A DNA stretch of 64,000 nt, taken from contig CAVRGG010000007.1 in assembly GCA_963720695.1 (NCBI GenBank), forward strand, positions 625,833 through 689,832. Direction: 5' to 3'. Origin of the DNA: UBA668 sp963720695. GTDB taxonomy: Bacteria > Actinomycetota > Acidimicrobiia > Acidimicrobiales > Ilumatobacteraceae. How positions within the stretch are numbered: position 1 is the first letter of the stretch; each line of letters opens with the position of its first letter. The notes under the pieces are model-generated. The model was not told where the DNA came from. It ran no database searches and was given only the letters and a program-made list of their open reading frames with translations. Positions 50,416-58,149 of the stretch are shown here, piece after piece. Position numbers and translations under genes: made by a program.

Positions 50416-51386
50416 GGTGTCAGGGAACCGGCCGGGGGAGGAGTGGGCACGGAGGCGAGGACGTCGTTGGTCACCGACGTTCCCGACGCCTTCGTCAACC
50501 ACAGCTCGGGCTTGATCGTGATGCGGTGGGGCAGCACGGAGAGCGCGACCGCCTTCACGTCCTCGGGGGTCACGAAGTCGCGGCCCCCGATGACCGCATG
50601 GGCCCGCGAGCACAGCAGCAACGCCAGAGCGCCTCGCGGTGATGCACCGATCTGGACGTGTTGGTGCCGTCGGGTGGCGTCGACGAGGTCGACGCAGTAG
50701 CGCACGACGTCGCCGTCGACGACCACGGTCTCGACCGCGGCCTGCATCGCGAGCAGTGTCGGTGCGTCGACCACGGCCCGCAGTTCCTGGGCCTCCTGTT
50801 GGCGTGCCATGCGGCGGGCGAGGACCTCGTGCTCCTCGTCGCGAGTCGGGTAGCCGAAGCTGATCCGCAGCAGGAATCGATCCAACTGAGCCTCGGGCAG
50901 GGGATACGTGCCCTCGTACTCGACCGGGTTGGCCGTCGCCAGCACGTGGAACGGCGCGTCGAGCACGAAGGTCTCGCCCTCGACGGTGATCTGGCGTTCC
51001 TGCATCGCCTCCAGCAGTGCCGCCTGCGTCTTGGGAGGCGTCCGGTTGATCTCGTCGGCGAGGAGCAGACCGGTGAACAGCGGACCCTTGCGGAAGACGA
51101 ATTCGGTCACCCGCTGGTCGAAGACGAAGGACCCGGTGAGGTCGGCGGGGAGTAGGTCGGGCGTGAACTGCGCTCGCGTGAAGCGCAGGCCCAGCGCCTG
51201 AGCGAACGATCGGGCGGCGAGCGTCTTTCCGAGCCCTGGCAGGTCCTCGAGCAGGACGTGTCCGCCGGCGAGCACCCCGCAGAGCACGAGCGTCAACTCG
51301 TCCCGCTTGCCGACGACGGCGAGGTTGACCTCGTCGAGGACGTCGCGGGCGAGGCCGGAGGTCGTGCGGATGTCAAGGCTCGTCAT
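50412..51386 (-). CDS. MoxR-family AAA ATPase
   Basis: A 324-residue AAA+ ATPase. Walker A is EDLPGLGKTLAARSFA, Walker B is LLLADEINRTPPKTQAALL, sensor 1 is VLATANPVEYEGTYPLPEAQ and the sensor-2 region is ASPRGALALLL. MoxR proteins act as chaperones with vWA/DUF58 partners; the DUF58 gene follows and overlaps. It lies 13 bases after the small membrane-protein gene. The substrate complex is unknown. Confidence 0.96.
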   Translation of the reverse strand: MTSLDIRTTSGLARDVLDEVNLAVVGKRDELTLVLCGVLAGGHVLLEDLPGLGKTLAARSFAQALGLRFTRAQFTPDLLPADLTGSFVFDQRVTEFVFRKGPLFTGLLLADEINRTPPKTQAALLEAMQERQITVEGETFVLDAPFHVLATANPVEYEGTYPLPEAQLDRFLLRISFGYPTRDEEHEVLARRMARQQEAQELRAVVDAPTLLAMQAAVETVVVDGDVVRYCVDLVDATRRHQHVQIGASPRGALALLLCSRAHAVIGGRDFVTPEDVKAVALSVLPHRITIKPELWLTKASGTSVTNDVLASVPTPPPAGSLTP

Positions 51387-51399
51387 GGTGTTCCCACTC

Positions 51400-51867
51400 T
51401 CACAGTGCTTCGATGTCGGTGAGCACGCGGCGGACGCCGCGCATCGTCCCGACCGACCGCCGGTCGCCCGCCACCAGGCGCTGCAACGACGCCGGCAGGA
51501 TCGCGGACGCTGCCGAAGGATCGTCGAATCGGTCGATCTGGTGGTGCGCGAGGAGGCGATCGTCGATGAGTTCGATCAGTGTCTGGCTGATCTCCTCCGA
51601 CCCCGTGAACCGGACACCGTAGAGCTGGCGGCGGATCGAGCGCACCCGCGGGTCGCTGCCGGCGATCCACCCGTCGGAGCCGAGGTGCTGCACCCACTCG
51701 ACCGGCTCGATCGAGTCGGCGAAGTCGATCATCACGAAGAGCGCGGTGACCAGCGCGGCGACGATGCCGGCCAGTACGAGCGGGGCCGGCTGGGAATCGC
51801 TGATCCAGAGCGCGCCCACGAGGACCGCCCAGACGGCGACGATGATCGCCAGTCGTCGGAGGGTCAT
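51400..51867 (-). CDS. Hypothetical membrane protein between DUF4129 and MoxR genes
   Basis: A 155-residue protein with two N-terminal membrane helices (LAIIVAVWAVLVGALWI; LVLAGIVAALVTALFVMI). A soluble C-terminal part of about 90 residues has a helical, charged character (EEISQTLIELIDDRLLAHHQ). No family is recognised. The ATG at 51867 overlaps the DUF4129 stop, so it is translated with it. Its place in the cluster suggests a structural partner of the DUF4129 and DUF58 proteins. Confidence 0.75.
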   Translation of the reverse strand: MTLRRLAIIVAVWAVLVGALWISDSQPAPLVLAGIVAALVTALFVMIDFADSIEPVEWVQHLGSDGWIAGSDPRVRSIRRQLYGVRFTGSEEISQTLIELIDDRLLAHHQIDRFDDPSAASAILPASLQRLVAGDRRSVGTMRGVRRVLTDIEAL

Positions 51868-52547
51868 GCGCCGACCTCCGCGGGGTGGCCGAGTGCGTCG
51901 AGGACTCCGTCGAGCGCGGCGATCGCGGCCACCCGATGGTGCTCGCCGAGTTCGTGTTCGGAGAATCGCGCCTCGCGGTACAGCGAGGCGAGTTCGCGAA
52001 TCGGCCGGGGGTCGATGGACGACAGCGTGACCACTCGTTCGACGTATTCGGCAGCGGTCTCCGACGCGCTGCGCTCGAGCCCTGCCATCGCCGCGTCGTG
52101 CTCGAGACGCATCCAACAGGCGACGATCGCGTTTCGGGGCGCGCCGGTTCGCAGCGCAGCGCGCGCAGCGTCGGTGTCAACGGTCAAGATCTGGTCCGGC
52201 ACCTCGGGAAGCGGGTCGAACGAGGGTCGCTTGCGCTGCTGTCGCTCGCGCCACCGACGCGGGAAGCGGGTCGCCCCCGTTTCCGACACGGCGAACGCTG
52301 CAGCGAGAAGGACGGCGATCAGGCCGATGACCTGCAGAGCGGTGCCGACCCACGCCGGCACATGAGTGCGCGAGGTGGCGTTCGTGATCGGCTCGAGCGG
52401 TGCACTCGACTCCTGGTCCACGCTGGTCGGGGTGGCATCCGAGGGAGGTGTGGTCCACACCCGTACCGACCCTGACGAGGCCGCCGCGACCACGACCAAC
52501 ATGACGAACACGGTGGCCAGCACCACGATGCGGGTCCGTCGGTCCAT
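51864..52547 (-). CDS. DUF4129 domain membrane protein
   Basis: A 227-residue protein with an N-terminal helix (IVVLATVFVMLVVVAAASS) and a second helix (VGTALQVIGLIAVLLAAAFAV). The cytoplasmic C-terminal DUF4129 domain contains the typical end RELASLYREARFSEHELGE. DUF4129 domains occur in transglutaminase-MoxR-DUF58 gene sets of actinobacteria. The transglutaminase member is absent here. This is the first gene of the set, with TAGGGT six bases before the ATG. Confidence 0.88.
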   Translation of the reverse strand: MDRRTRIVVLATVFVMLVVVAAASSGSVRVWTTPPSDATPTSVDQESSAPLEPITNATSRTHVPAWVGTALQVIGLIAVLLAAAFAVSETGATRFPRRWRERQQRKRPSFDPLPEVPDQILTVDTDAARAALRTGAPRNAIVACWMRLEHDAAMAGLERSASETAAEYVERVVTLSSIDPRPIRELASLYREARFSEHELGEHHRVAAIAALDGVLDALGHPAEVGA

Positions 52548-52553
52548 CGCCCG

Positions 52554-52559
52554 ACCCTA
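52554..52559 (-). promoter_or_regulatory. -10 element of predicted leaderless DUF4129-operon promoter
   Basis: TAGGGT, six bases before the ATG at 52547, in the 21-base gap after the phosphoesterase gene. Confidence 0.5.
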
Positions 52560-52568
52560 GCAACGGGG

Positions 52569-53156
52569 TCAGCGAGGAAGGTCGTTCGGGCCGGCAGCGA
52601 TGAGGGCCGAGATGGTCGCCTCGTCCACCGGCGCACAGTCCCACGCGTCGACACCGACGTTGATCATCCTGTCGTGTTGGCGCCAGCGTTCGTGGACGTG
52701 GCCGTGGAGCAACCATGCTCCTCGATCGACGGGCCGCTGGTCGACGAAGCGGTCGTGGTCGTGGCTGTCGCCGCGATAGGGGAAGTGGCAGGCGAGCACG
52801 TCACGGTCGCCGGCCCGCAGCGTGATCTCACCCTGGTGGATCTCGGCGAACCCCGCGGCGAGGTATCGCTCGGTCCATTCCTCGACGCGTCGACGGTGCC
52901 CCGCCCAGCATCGGTCGTGGTTGCCGGTGAGCAACAGCTTGTGTCCGTGCAGCGCCCCGACGAGCGGGAGCGAATCGTCGATGTGCCCGAGCGCGACGTC
53001 GCCCAGGACCCACACCGTGTCGCCAGGGTGGACTCGCTCGTTCCATCGCTCGATCAGCGCCAGGTTCATCTCTTCGACGTCGGCAAAGGGCCGACCGGAG
53101 TACTCGATGATGTTGGCGTGACCGAAGTGCAGATCGGCGCTGAACCACGTCGTCAT
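52569..53156 (-). CDS. Calcineurin-like metallophosphoesterase
   Basis: A 195-residue phosphoesterase with the full di-metal motif set: SADLHFGHANI (Asp8, His10), VWVLGDVALGH, LLTGNHDRCW, ACHFPYRGDS and LLHGHVHER. The family cleaves phosphomonoesters or diesters in nucleotides and RNA. It resembles the small YfcE-like and phage-type metallophosphoesterases. ATG 53156 is the start; eight further residues are possible upstream. It is divergent from the MerR gene and upstream of the DUF4129 operon on the same strand. Confidence 0.9.
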   Translation of the reverse strand: MTTWFSADLHFGHANIIEYSGRPFADVEEMNLALIERWNERVHPGDTVWVLGDVALGHIDDSLPLVGALHGHKLLLTGNHDRCWAGHRRRVEEWTERYLAAGFAEIHQGEITLRAGDRDVLACHFPYRGDSHDHDRFVDQRPVDRGAWLLHGHVHERWRQHDRMINVGVDAWDCAPVDEATISALIAAGPNDLPR

Positions 53157-53203
53157 GGTGCCGAGTCTGTCGCATTGCATCTCCGCTCGACATCGTCATT
53201 ATC

Positions 53204-53233
53204 GTGAGCATATACTATGTGAGTGAATACTAG
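53204..53233 (+). repeat. Two tandem 15-bp repeats over the merR start
   Basis: GTGAG-N3-ATACTA-N occurs twice in direct tandem (53204-53218 and 53219-53233). It spans the -10 box TATACT and the first codons of the MerR gene. It is an AT-rich island in GC-rich DNA and a candidate regulator-binding site. Confidence 0.65.
53211..53216 (+). promoter_or_regulatory. -10 element of predicted leaderless merR promoter
   Basis: TATACT, six bases before the GTG at 53223. It is close to the consensus TATAAT and the best such box in the window. Confidence 0.6.
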
Positions 53234-54053
53234 CAAGGTGATCGAGAGCGAAGAGAAGACGAACACCGAGGAAGTCGTGGCGCTGACGATCGACGAGTTG
53301 GCCCGGGCCGTCGGCCTCGTGGTGTCGACCGTTCGGCTCTACCAGAACAAGGGCCTCGTCCCGCCGCCCACGAAGCGCGGCCGAGTCGGCTACTACGACG
53401 ACCGGCACCTCGAACGGCTCCGGGCGATCGCCCAGCTGCAGGAGCGTGGCTTCTCGCTCGCCGGCATCAAGGACCTGTTCGACCGCATGGAGTCGGGCGA
53501 CAGTCTCCGGTCGGTGCTCGGCCTCGGCGATCAGGAGTCGATCTGGTCGGCGGAGGTCGCGCAGACGATGTCGCTGGCCGAGCTCGCCCGTCGCCTTCCC
53601 GCGGTCGAGTTCACGCCCGCCGTCGTGCAGCGGGTGATCGAACTGGGCCTGGTGGAGTTCTCGCCCGACGGGACGGACGTGGTCGTGCGCAGTCCGTCGT
53701 TCCTCGAGATCGGGAGTGAGCTGGCTGCGCTGGGCGTGCCCGCCGACGAGATCCTCGACGAGTACGAAGAGCTGCGGACGCAGACCGACGAGATCGCTCG
53801 CCGGTTCACCGACCTGTTCCACCGTCGGATGTGGAAGCCGTTCGTGAAGCGGGGGATGCCGGCCGATCAGATCCCGCCGCTGTTGGCGACACTCGAGAAG
53901 CTGGCCCCGCTCGCCGGAGACGTGACGACGATGTCGCTGCGGCATTCGTTGCAGGCCGCAGCCGAGTCGTTCGTCCGCGCCGAAGCCCGCCGACTCGGTG
54001 TCGACATCCCTCGACCCGGCGACTCGCACGCCGACGGCAGGGAGCCGTCATGA
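53223..54053 (+). CDS. MerR-family transcriptional regulator
   Basis: A 276-residue regulator. The N-terminal MerR winged helix is LTIDELARAVGLVVSTVRLY, QNKGLVPPPTKRGRVGYYDD and HLERLRAIAQLQERGFSLAG. The C-terminal 180 residues are a helical effector region without the Cys pairs of metal sensors, so it probably responds to an organic ligand or stress. GTG 53223 follows TATACT by six bases and lies in a 15-bp tandem repeat, a likely self-binding site. Its TGA overlaps the ATG of the following oxidoreductase gene. Confidence 0.9.
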   Translation: MNTSKVIESEEKTNTEEVVALTIDELARAVGLVVSTVRLYQNKGLVPPPTKRGRVGYYDDRHLERLRAIAQLQERGFSLAGIKDLFDRMESGDSLRSVLGLGDQESIWSAEVAQTMSLAELARRLPAVEFTPAVVQRVIELGLVEFSPDGTDVVVRSPSFLEIGSELAALGVPADEILDEYEELRTQTDEIARRFTDLFHRRMWKPFVKRGMPADQIPPLLATLEKLAPLAGDVTTMSLRHSLQAAAESFVRAEARRLGVDIPRPGDSHADGREPS

Positions 54054-54986
54054 GCCAAGATCGTCATTCCCGGTGGATCGGGATTCCTCGGACAGGCGCT
54101 CGCCGCCCGGCTCGTGGGGCGCGGCGACGAGGTCGTCATCCTCAGCCGTGACGAGGGCCGACAGATCGAGGGTGCGCGCACTGTGGTGTGGGACGCCGAG
54201 TCGATCGGACCGTGGGCGAGCGAGCTCGATGGCGCCGACGCGATCGTCCACCTCACCGGCCGGCGGGTCGATGTGCGCGGTACCGCGCGCAACATCGACG
54301 AGCTGATCTCGTCGCGCGTGCAGCCGGTTCGGGTGGTCGGCGAGGCGATCGAGCGCTGCGCGAGGCCGCCGCGGGTATGGGTGCAGTCGTCGTCGCTCGC
54401 CGTGTTCGGCGACGGTGGCGATGCAACGCTCGACGAGCACTCGACGCCGACCGGTATCGGCCCGCGCGAGATGGTGACCGTCTGCCTCGCCTGGGAGGGC
54501 GCGTTCCATCAGGCGAGTGCAGCGGTCGAGCGCACGGTGCTGCTGCGGATGGGCATCGGGCTCGGCGGCCGCAACGACCCGGCGACGGCGAAGCTCGCGC
54601 AGCTCGTTCGGTTCGGGCTCGGCGGCCGCGTCGGGTCAGGTCGTCAATGGGTGTCGTGGGTCGGACTCGACGATCTCCTCACAGCGATGATCCTGGCCAT
54701 CGACGACGACACGATGACGGGCACGTACCACGTGACGTCGCCCAACCCGGTGACGAATGCGGAGATGATGTCGACCTTCCGGACGCTGCTCGGAAGGCGG
54801 GTCGGACTCGCCAGTCCTGCGTGGCTGGCACGAATGGGCGCGCCCATTCTCGGGAGCAGCGCGAGCCTCGCGCTGACCGGCCGGCGGGTCGTCCCCACCC
54901 GACTGTTGGAGCACGGCTTCACCTTCGAGCAGCCCGACTTCGAGCCAGCCGCCCGGAAGGCACTCGTCGCCTGCGGCCTGCTCTGA
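54050..54986 (+). CDS. TIGR01777/SDR39U1-family NAD(P)-binding epimerase, frameshift at start
   Basis: An atypical short-chain dehydrogenase/epimerase. The Rossmann motif (KIVIPGGSGFLGQALAARL) and HLTGRRVDVR, SSLAVFGDGG, RMGIGLGG and a C-terminal DUF1731-type end are all present. The ATG at 54050 overlaps the MerR stop, but after two codons one extra base (near 54054-54056) is needed to enter the Rossmann frame. No other start lies upstream in that frame, where a TGA at 54051 blocks it. The corrected length is about 311 residues, as expected. The enzyme's substrate is unknown. The MerR regulator probably controls it. Confidence 0.83.
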
Positions 54987-55083
54987 GAAACGAACAGGGC
55001 GACAACAAGGGCCGACCAGGCTCGCCCCGGTTCTGCGTGCGCTCTTCGATCGTCGTTCGGGCCATCGATCGTCGTCGTGTCGG

Positions 55084-55491
55084 TCAGGGTTGGCTGAGCC
55101 GCTCGACGGGCTGTCCGGTGACTTCGGCGATGAGCTCGAAGTCCTTGTCCACGTGCAGCACGATGAGCTGTGCCAGTTCTGCCACGGCGGCGATCAGCAG
55201 ATCGGGGATCGACGGTGCCCGGTGCTGGCCTCGCTCGGCGAGGATGGCTTGGACCTCGATGGAGCGATCCTCGATCGCCGGCGTGAAGTACTCCACGGGC
55301 ATCGATCGCAGCAGGGCGGAGCCGAGGGCGTGACGAAGGTCGCCGGCCGAGCGAGCGGAGAAGCCGACTTCGAGCAGTGTCACGCTCGTGACGCGGACGA
55401 GCCCCCGCTCGATGCGGTTCGCCCAGTCGGGTGCATCAGGACTGGCCCCCAGGCGGACCAGCGCGGACTTGTCGATGAGCCAGTCGGTCAT
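55084..55491 (-). CDS. vapC: VapC-type PIN-domain toxin
   Basis: A 135-residue PIN ribonuclease. The acidic residues of the family are present: Asp7 in WLIDKSALVRL, Glu in SVTLLEVGFSAR, Asp in SIPDLLIAAVAE and Asp in LHVDKDFEL. VapC toxins cut tRNA or rRNA and are blocked by VapB. Its ATG overlaps the vapB stop (ATGA), so the pair is translationally coupled. A 97-base gap with no visible feature separates it from the SDR gene. Confidence 0.92.
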   Translation of the reverse strand: MTDWLIDKSALVRLGASPDAPDWANRIERGLVRVTSVTLLEVGFSARSAGDLRHALGSALLRSMPVEYFTPAIEDRSIEVQAILAERGQHRAPSIPDLLIAAVAELAQLIVLHVDKDFELIAEVTGQPVERLSQP

Positions 55492-55709
55492 CGCCAGGCG
55501 CGGTCGATGACTTCGGGGTCAGCGAGGTCAGCGAACGTGTCGGCGAAGGCGGCGAGGTCGGCCACCGAGACTTCGGCGGGGGCCACGTCGCTCTCGCGAG
55601 CGAGGGTCCTCCGCAGGTACTCGGTGCGCGAGAGGCCGAGCCGCTGGGCCTTGATGTCGATGGCGGCGATGACGTCCTCAGGGACGTCGCGGATCAGGAT
55701 GTGAGTCAC
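55488..55709 (-). CDS. vapB: VapB-type antitoxin
   Basis: A 73-residue antitoxin with an N-terminal ribbon-helix-helix (ILIRDVPEDVIAAIDIKAQR, then LGLSRTEYLRRTLARE) and an acidic C-terminal tail that should wrap VapC. The GTG at 55709 has a strong Shine-Dalgarno sequence (GAGGAGG). A perfect palindrome 12 bases upstream is the expected site for autoregulation by the VapBC complex. Confidence 0.92.
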   Translation of the reverse strand: MTHILIRDVPEDVIAAIDIKAQRLGLSRTEYLRRTLARESDVAPAEVSVADLAAFADTFADLADPEVIDRAWR

Positions 55710-55720
55710 GGCACCTCCTC

Positions 55721-55742
55721 AGTGATATCAGATGATATCACT
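55721..55742. promoter_or_regulatory. VapBC operator palindrome
   Basis: Arms AGTGATATCA (55721-55730) and TGATATCACT (55733-55742) are perfect inverted repeats around a GA spacer. It lies immediately upstream of the vapB Shine-Dalgarno sequence, so binding should block transcription. Confidence 0.9.
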
Positions 55743-55759
55743 TCCGCCCACGCCCCCTG

Positions 55760-56848
55760 CTACACGTTGAAGCGGAACTCCATGACATCGCCGTCGGCGG
55801 GGTGGTAGTCCTTGCCCTCGATACGGATCTTGCCGAGCTCCTTGGCCCGGTTCCACGAGCCGATCTCGAGCAGTTCGTCCCAGTGGATGACCTCGGCCTT
55901 GATGAACCCACGCTGGAAGTCGGTGTGGATGCGGCCGGCGCACTCGGGCGCGCTCGACCCTGCGTAGAACGTCCACGCACGGGTCTCCTTCTCGCCGGTG
56001 GTGAAGTAGGTCCGCAGCCCGAGCAGGTGGTACGCCGACCGGACCATCCGGAACAGCGCGCCCTCACCGAGCCCGAAGCCTTCGAGCATCTCGGCGCGCT
56101 CGGCGGGGTCGGTGATCGTCGCCGCTTCCGCCTCGAGTTGCACGCACATGCCGATGACCTCGACGTTGTCGCCGGCGGAGGTGAGCTCGGCGCGCACGCG
56201 ATCCTCGACCGCCGGAATCGAGTCGAGATCGTTCTCGCCGACGTTGACGACGGCGAGCACGGAGCGGTTGGTGAGCAGGAAGTACGGCTGCAGCTGCTCG
56301 CGCCACTCGGCCTTGAGCCCGGCGCGGTAGAGCGGGATGCCCTCGGAGAGGCTGTCGTACGCAGCCTGCAGTGCTTCCAGTTCGCCGGCGGCGCCCTTGT
56401 CGAGCTTGGCCTGACGTGTCGCCTGGGTGAGTCGCTTCTCGACCGTCTCGAGATCGGCCAAGGCGAGCTCGATCTCGACGACCCGAAGGTGCTCGATGGG
56501 GTCCGACGGGCCGGTCACGTCGTCGTCCTCGAACGCTCGCAGCACGAACACGATGGCGTCGACCTCGCGGATGTTGGCCAGGAACTTGTTGCCCAGACCT
56601 TCGCCTTTCGACGCCCCCTCGACGAGTCCGCCGATGTCGACGACCTGCACCGCGGCATGGATCAGCGTCTTCGTCTTCGACATCACCGCCAGGCGATCCA
56701 CTCGCTCGTCGGGCACCTTCGCGACGCCGATGTTCGGGTCCTTCGTGGCGAAGGCGTACGGCGCAGCGAGCGCGCCCCCACCCGTGAGAGCGTTGTACAG
56801 CGAGCTCTTGCCCGCGTTGGGGAGACCGACCAGGCCGAAGCGTTCCAT
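55760..56848 (-). CDS. ychF: Ribosome-binding ATPase YchF
   Basis: An Obg-family P-loop NTPase that hydrolyses ATP and binds ribosomes. The 362-residue protein has G1 GLPNAGKSSLYNAL, G3 DIGGLVEGASKGEGLGNKFL, and the altered G4 motif NVGEND, which is the NxxE form giving ATP preference. The C-terminal TGS domain is TWTFYAGSSAPECAGRIHTD (begins AWTFYAG) to DGDVMEFRFNV. It is divergent from the LPXTG protein gene and upstream of vapBC on the other side of the operator. Confidence 0.96.
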   Translation of the reverse strand: MERFGLVGLPNAGKSSLYNALTGGGALAAPYAFATKDPNIGVAKVPDERVDRLAVMSKTKTLIHAAVQVVDIGGLVEGASKGEGLGNKFLANIREVDAIVFVLRAFEDDDVTGPSDPIEHLRVVEIELALADLETVEKRLTQATRQAKLDKGAAGELEALQAAYDSLSEGIPLYRAGLKAEWREQLQPYFLLTNRSVLAVVNVGENDLDSIPAVEDRVRAELTSAGDNVEVIGMCVQLEAEAATITDPAERAEMLEGFGLGEGALFRMVRSAYHLLGLRTYFTTGEKETRAWTFYAGSSAPECAGRIHTDFQRGFIKAEVIHWDELLEIGSWNRAKELGKIRIEGKDYHPADGDVMEFRFNV

Positions 56849-56928
56849 AACGAAGGCTGAAGGCTACCGGGGGCCGGGTGCCAGGGGAGTTTTGCCGATC
56901 CGGCGTTCTGGCGGTGCCCAGTCCAGAC

Positions 56929-58149
56929 GTGAAGCTGCGCTCGTTCGTCCCTCTCGTCCTGACCATGGTCGCGCTCGGCGGAGCATCGTCGGTGTGGGCA
57001 GAGGCGCTCGGTCGCGAGATCCCCGGGCAGTGCGTCGCGCACACCGCCTTCGCCGGCGGACCCCCGGATGTGCCCGGCGACTACCGCTGTGCAGGGCTGG
57101 CGCTCGACTTCCACACGAACGGCGCGGCCTCGTCGCCGTTTCCCATCTGGGCCGGGCAGTGGCTCTTCACCGATGAGCACGGCGAGTACCGGGTGGGCAC
57201 CTGCACGTTCAACAGGGGGATGCACCCCGCGGCCGCGACTGCGTCCAACGCCGTGACCCAGAGCTTTCCGAACGACCCCACTGGGGCGAAGGGCGCCTAC
57301 CTCATGTGGCGCTACGGCGACTCGACCGATGCGCTGACCGCCGCGGGGATGTGGGCGGTGTTCCACTTCTACGCTGCCGACGCTGCCGGGACGAACCGCA
57401 GCTCGGACGGGACGACGCCGCTGATTCCGCGCCTCGAGGCGATCGCCGCCGACAGCGGCCGGGGCGACGTGCAGCAGCGGGCGATCGAACTCGATGCAGA
57501 GGCGAGCTCGATGAGCGGCGAGTGGCATCTCGATGCAGCGGTCGACGAGGACGGTCTCGTCACCGTGTCGCTGCTCGCCGGGGAGGTGCCGGTGCCCGGT
57601 CAGGAGGTCTCCGTGCTCGTGAGCGGGGTGGACGCTCCGCTCGTTGCCACCACGGGCACGGATGGAACGGCCACGGTGGCGGTGTCACTTCCTTCGGGCA
57701 CCGTCACCGTGGTCGCGACCGCGACCGCGCCAGGCCCCGTCCTCGTGTACCGCGGGACACCCGCCGCGCCCGACCCGCACGGCGCACAGACCCTGGTCAC
57801 GGCCGGGCCACCCTCGGTGCTGCGCGCCGGCGTCGAGCTCGCCGTACCGCCGCCCACGACCGCACCGCCCACGACCCTGCCGCCCACGACCCTGCCGCCG
57901 GTCACGACCGCACCGCCCACGACCCTGCCGCCCACGACCCTGCCGCCGGTCACGACGGCACCGGTCACGACGGCACCGATCCCGCCCACCGTGCCGCCTG
58001 TGGCGCAGAACCCCCCGCCACTGCCGCGGACGGGCGGAGCCGGCGACGGAGGAGTTGCCCTCCTGGCCACCGCCTTCCTGGTGGGTGGGGTCGGGCTGCT
58101 GGGCACCCTCCGTCGCCGCGGAACCGGTCGCCTACACTCGGGTGGGTGA
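56929..58149 (+). CDS. LPXTG cell-wall-anchored surface protein with Thr-Pro repeats
   Basis: A 406-residue surface protein. It has a signal peptide (LRSFVPLVLTMVALGGASSVWA) and an N-terminal domain with MWRYGDSTDALTAAGMWAVF, which resembles Cys-Gln thioester adhesin domains (tentative). A beta-sandwich-like region follows (VSLLAGEVPVPGQEVSVLVS), then a Pro/Thr-rich stalk with PPTTLPPTTLPPVTTA repeats. The sorting signal LPRTGG is followed by a helix (GVALLATAFLVGGVGLLG) and RRRGTGR. Sortase should attach it to peptidoglycan; no sortase gene is in the window. GTG 56929 gives the signal peptide; GTG 56914 is possible. Confidence 0.85.
   Translation: MKLRSFVPLVLTMVALGGASSVWAEALGREIPGQCVAHTAFAGGPPDVPGDYRCAGLALDFHTNGAASSPFPIWAGQWLFTDEHGEYRVGTCTFNRGMHPAAATASNAVTQSFPNDPTGAKGAYLMWRYGDSTDALTAAGMWAVFHFYAADAAGTNRSSDGTTPLIPRLEAIAADSGRGDVQQRAIELDAEASSMSGEWHLDAAVDEDGLVTVSLLAGEVPVPGQEVSVLVSGVDAPLVATTGTDGTATVAVSLPSGTVTVVATATAPGPVLVYRGTPAAPDPHGAQTLVTAGPPSVLRAGVELAVPPPTTAPPTTLPPTTLPPVTTAPPTTLPPTTLPPVTTAPVTTAPIPPTVPPVAQNPPPLPRTGGAGDGGVALLATAFLVGGVGLLGTLRRRGTGRLHSGG
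57862..57957 (+). repeat. 48-bp tandem duplication in the surface-protein stalk
   Basis: Two 48-base units (57862-57909, 57910-57957) encode the Thr/Pro stalk and differ at one base. A partial third copy follows. It is prone to slippage and length variation between strains. Confidence 0.85.
58133..58138 (+). promoter_or_regulatory. -10 element of predicted leaderless PHP-gene promoter
   Basis: TACACT, seven bases before the GTG at 58146, inside the last codons of the LPXTG gene. The same hexamer and spacing occur before the amylosucrase gene. Confidence 0.45.

Noticed and set aside
57850..57985. Short direct repeats considered as a CRISPR array
   Set aside because: They are in-frame Thr/Pro codons of the surface-protein stalk with no unique spacers and no cas genes nearby.
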